This document shows, piece after piece, positions 63,043-64,000 of a stretch of DNA of 64,000 nucleotides; the stretch's first letter is position 1, and the number at the start of each line of letters is the position of its first letter. Origin of the DNA: Paracoccaceae bacterium (GTDB lineage: Bacteria > Pseudomonadota > Alphaproteobacteria > Rhodobacterales > Rhodobacteraceae); the NCBI GenBank assembly GCA_020622085.1, contig JAHRYM010000001.1, positions 557,117 through 621,116 of the forward strand, in the 5' to 3' direction. Under the pieces are notes generated by a model. The model saw only the letters and a program-made list of their open reading frames with translations. It had not been told where the DNA came from and did not search any database. Made by a program: the position numbers and the translations under genes.

Positions 63043-63449
63043 CACTCCCACCAGCGGTCGACTTCGGCGATCTGTTCGTCGGTCCAGCCGAAGTGATGCG
63101 CCAGTTCATGGATCAGCACATGCGCCACCAGTTGCCCCAGCGTGACATCGCCGCGTTCGGCCCATTCGTCCAGGATCGGGCGGCGGAACAGCCAGATCGT
63201 GTCGGGCCGGTCCACGGTATCCATCACCGATTTTTCCGTCAGCGGCGTGCCCTCGTAAAGGCCCGTCAGCTCGAAGGGGTTTTCGACGTCGAGTTCCTCG
63301 ATCATCTCGTCCGTGGGAAAATCCTCGACCCTGAGCAGGATGCCCTGCGCGGGGCCGGCGAATGGGCCGGGCAGTTCCGCCAGTGTGCTGCGGGCCAGCC
63401 GGTCGATCGCTTCAAGGTCGGGCGCGGCGCGCCCCAGCCAGTCATCCAT
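63042..63449 (-). CDS. Minimal zincin-like metallopeptidase (DUF1025 type)
   Basis: This 135-residue protein carries HELAHHFGWTDEQI, a zincin motif with His114, Glu115, His118 and a downstream Asp124 as the likely third ligand. The short size and the N-terminal DDWLGRAAPDLEAIDRLARSTL fit the small zincin-like family found in alphaproteobacteria and actinobacteria (PF06262-like). No signal peptide is seen, so it is cytoplasmic; the substrate is unknown. GGAGAG lies six bases before ATG 63449. It is coupled to the PfkB gene and divergent from gltX with a 76-base gap. Confidence 0.88.
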   Translation of the reverse strand: MDDWLGRAAPDLEAIDRLARSTLAELPGPFAGPAQGILLRVEDFPTDEMIEELDVENPFELTGLYEGTPLTEKSVMDTVDRPDTIWLFRRPILDEWAERGDVTLGQLVAHVLIHELAHHFGWTDEQIAEVDRWWE

Positions 63450-63525
63450 CGCATCTCTCCTGTTCAGGCCCAGATATGGACAAAACCGGCGCCTTGTGAA
63501 AGAGGGGCAGCAACAGGAGACCGCC

Positions 63526-64000
63526 ATGACCGTGACCCGTTTCGCGCCTTCGCCCACCGGCTATATCCATGTGGGCAACCTCCGCACCGCATTGATGAAC
63601 TACCTGATCGCGCGGAAAACCGGGGGAACCTTCATCCTGCGGCTGGACGATACCGACCGCGAGCGGTCGAAACAGGAATATGCCGACGCTCTGATGCAGG
63701 ATCTGGAATGGCTGGGCCTGACCTGGGACCGGCTGGAGCGGCAGTCGGACCGGCTGGGCCGCTATGCGGAAGTCGCGGGCGAGATGCGCGCCTCGGGGCG
63801 GTTCTACGAATGTTTCGAAAGCCCGACCGAACTGGACCTGAAGCGGAAAAAGCAGCTCAACATGGGCCGCCCGCCGGTCTATGACCGGACCAGCCTGAGG
63901 TTGATCCCCGAGGAAAAGCAAAAGCTGCGGGCGGAGGGGCGTGAAGGCTACTGGCGCTTCCTGCTGGAGCAGGAACGGATCGAGTGGAACGACGGCATCA
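63526..64000 (+). CDS. gltX: Glutamyl-tRNA synthetase, N-terminal part (3' end outside window)
   Basis: GltX charges tRNA-Glu. The first 158 residues are visible and run off the window. They open with MTVTRFAPSPTGYIHVGN, the class I HIGH-type signature (PTGYIHVGN, His15), followed by LRTALMNYLIARKTGGTFILR, LDDTDRERSK, ALMQDLEWLGLTWD and the QSDRLGRYAEVAGEM connection. The lysine-rich KRKKQLNMGRPPVYD fits the bacterial GltX group. ATG 63526 follows CAGGAGACCGCC. Whether it is discriminating or non-discriminating cannot be judged from this part. Confidence 0.93.
   Translation, partial: MTVTRFAPSPTGYIHVGNLRTALMNYLIARKTGGTFILRLDDTDRERSKQEYADALMQDLEWLGLTWDRLERQSDRLGRYAEVAGEMRASGRFYECFESPTELDLKRKKQLNMGRPPVYDRTSLRLIPEEKQKLRAEGREGYWRFLLEQERIEWNDGI

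Overview
The window is a high-GC chromosomal segment from an alphaproteobacterium, most likely of the order Rhodobacterales (Rhodobacter/Paracoccus-type). This rests on overall protein similarity, a membrane-bound ferritin of the MbfA type, an accD-folC cluster, glutathione-dependent formaldehyde detoxification (fghA), GTG starts and very tight gene packing. All coding assignments come from reading translations and motifs; no database search was possible. No rRNA, tRNA, CRISPR array, insertion sequence, integrase or att site was seen, and nothing looks clearly foreign in composition. This reads as core chromosome.

Layout. 1-3898: end of a flagellar export operon (flhA C-terminal part, fliR, flhB, a small coiled-coil gene), all joined by ATGA overlaps. 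3899-4356: gene-free but rich in inverted repeats. 4357-8348: mbfA iron exporter with a palindromic operator candidate, then a coupled run fghA, yaiI-like, HAD phosphatase, ornithine cyclodeaminase-like. 8359-11970: MFS transporter, zapE, LLM flavin monooxygenase. 12063-15219: accD-ydhR-folC on the minus strand, then phhB. 15233-19955: CPBP protease, ilvD, and three unrecognised genes behind ilvD. 20058-23210: fadH-type dienoyl-CoA reductase and a LysR regulator.

23233-32299: OmpA-like protein, GNAT, single-domain CinA-like protein, map, rsmD, a ferredoxin-reductase-type flavoprotein, a divergent peroxiredoxin, GST, a FemAB/GNAT-like protein, glycerophosphodiesterase and RidA. 32439-37041: a type I secretion ABC/HlyD pair facing a coupled mlaA-mlaC pair with a good terminator. 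37113-39548: class A PBP. 39696-42816: marR-emrA-emrB efflux operon with a promoter/operator that can be read in the sequence. 42874-47195: aminotransferase, sulfurtransferase, smpB, amidohydrolase. 47310-50963: zinc-ribbon membrane protein, ftsE-ftsX, plsC. 51103-53623: D-amino-acid aminotransferase and leuA, convergent on a bidirectional terminator. 53702-53794: a leucine-rich leader peptide ahead of leuA. 53963-59133: GSCFA and SGNH pair, an 18-repeat MORN protein, nadE. 59124-64000: polytopic membrane protein, wrbA, Tat-type metallo-beta-lactamase protein, PfkB kinase, minimal zincin, and the start of gltX.

The strongest non-routine signals are the leuA leader peptide and its RNA stems (53642-53794), the marR promoter with a 12-bp palindrome in its spacer and a probably leaderless start (42814-42852), the palindrome directly upstream of mbfA (4330-4342), the repeat-rich gap at 3899-4356, and the register break in the MORN array (56437-56574). 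I saw no complete unknown multi-gene defence or mobile system. The best candidates for undescribed function are the post-ilvD trio (18069-19955) and the GSCFA/SGNH pair (53963-55751).
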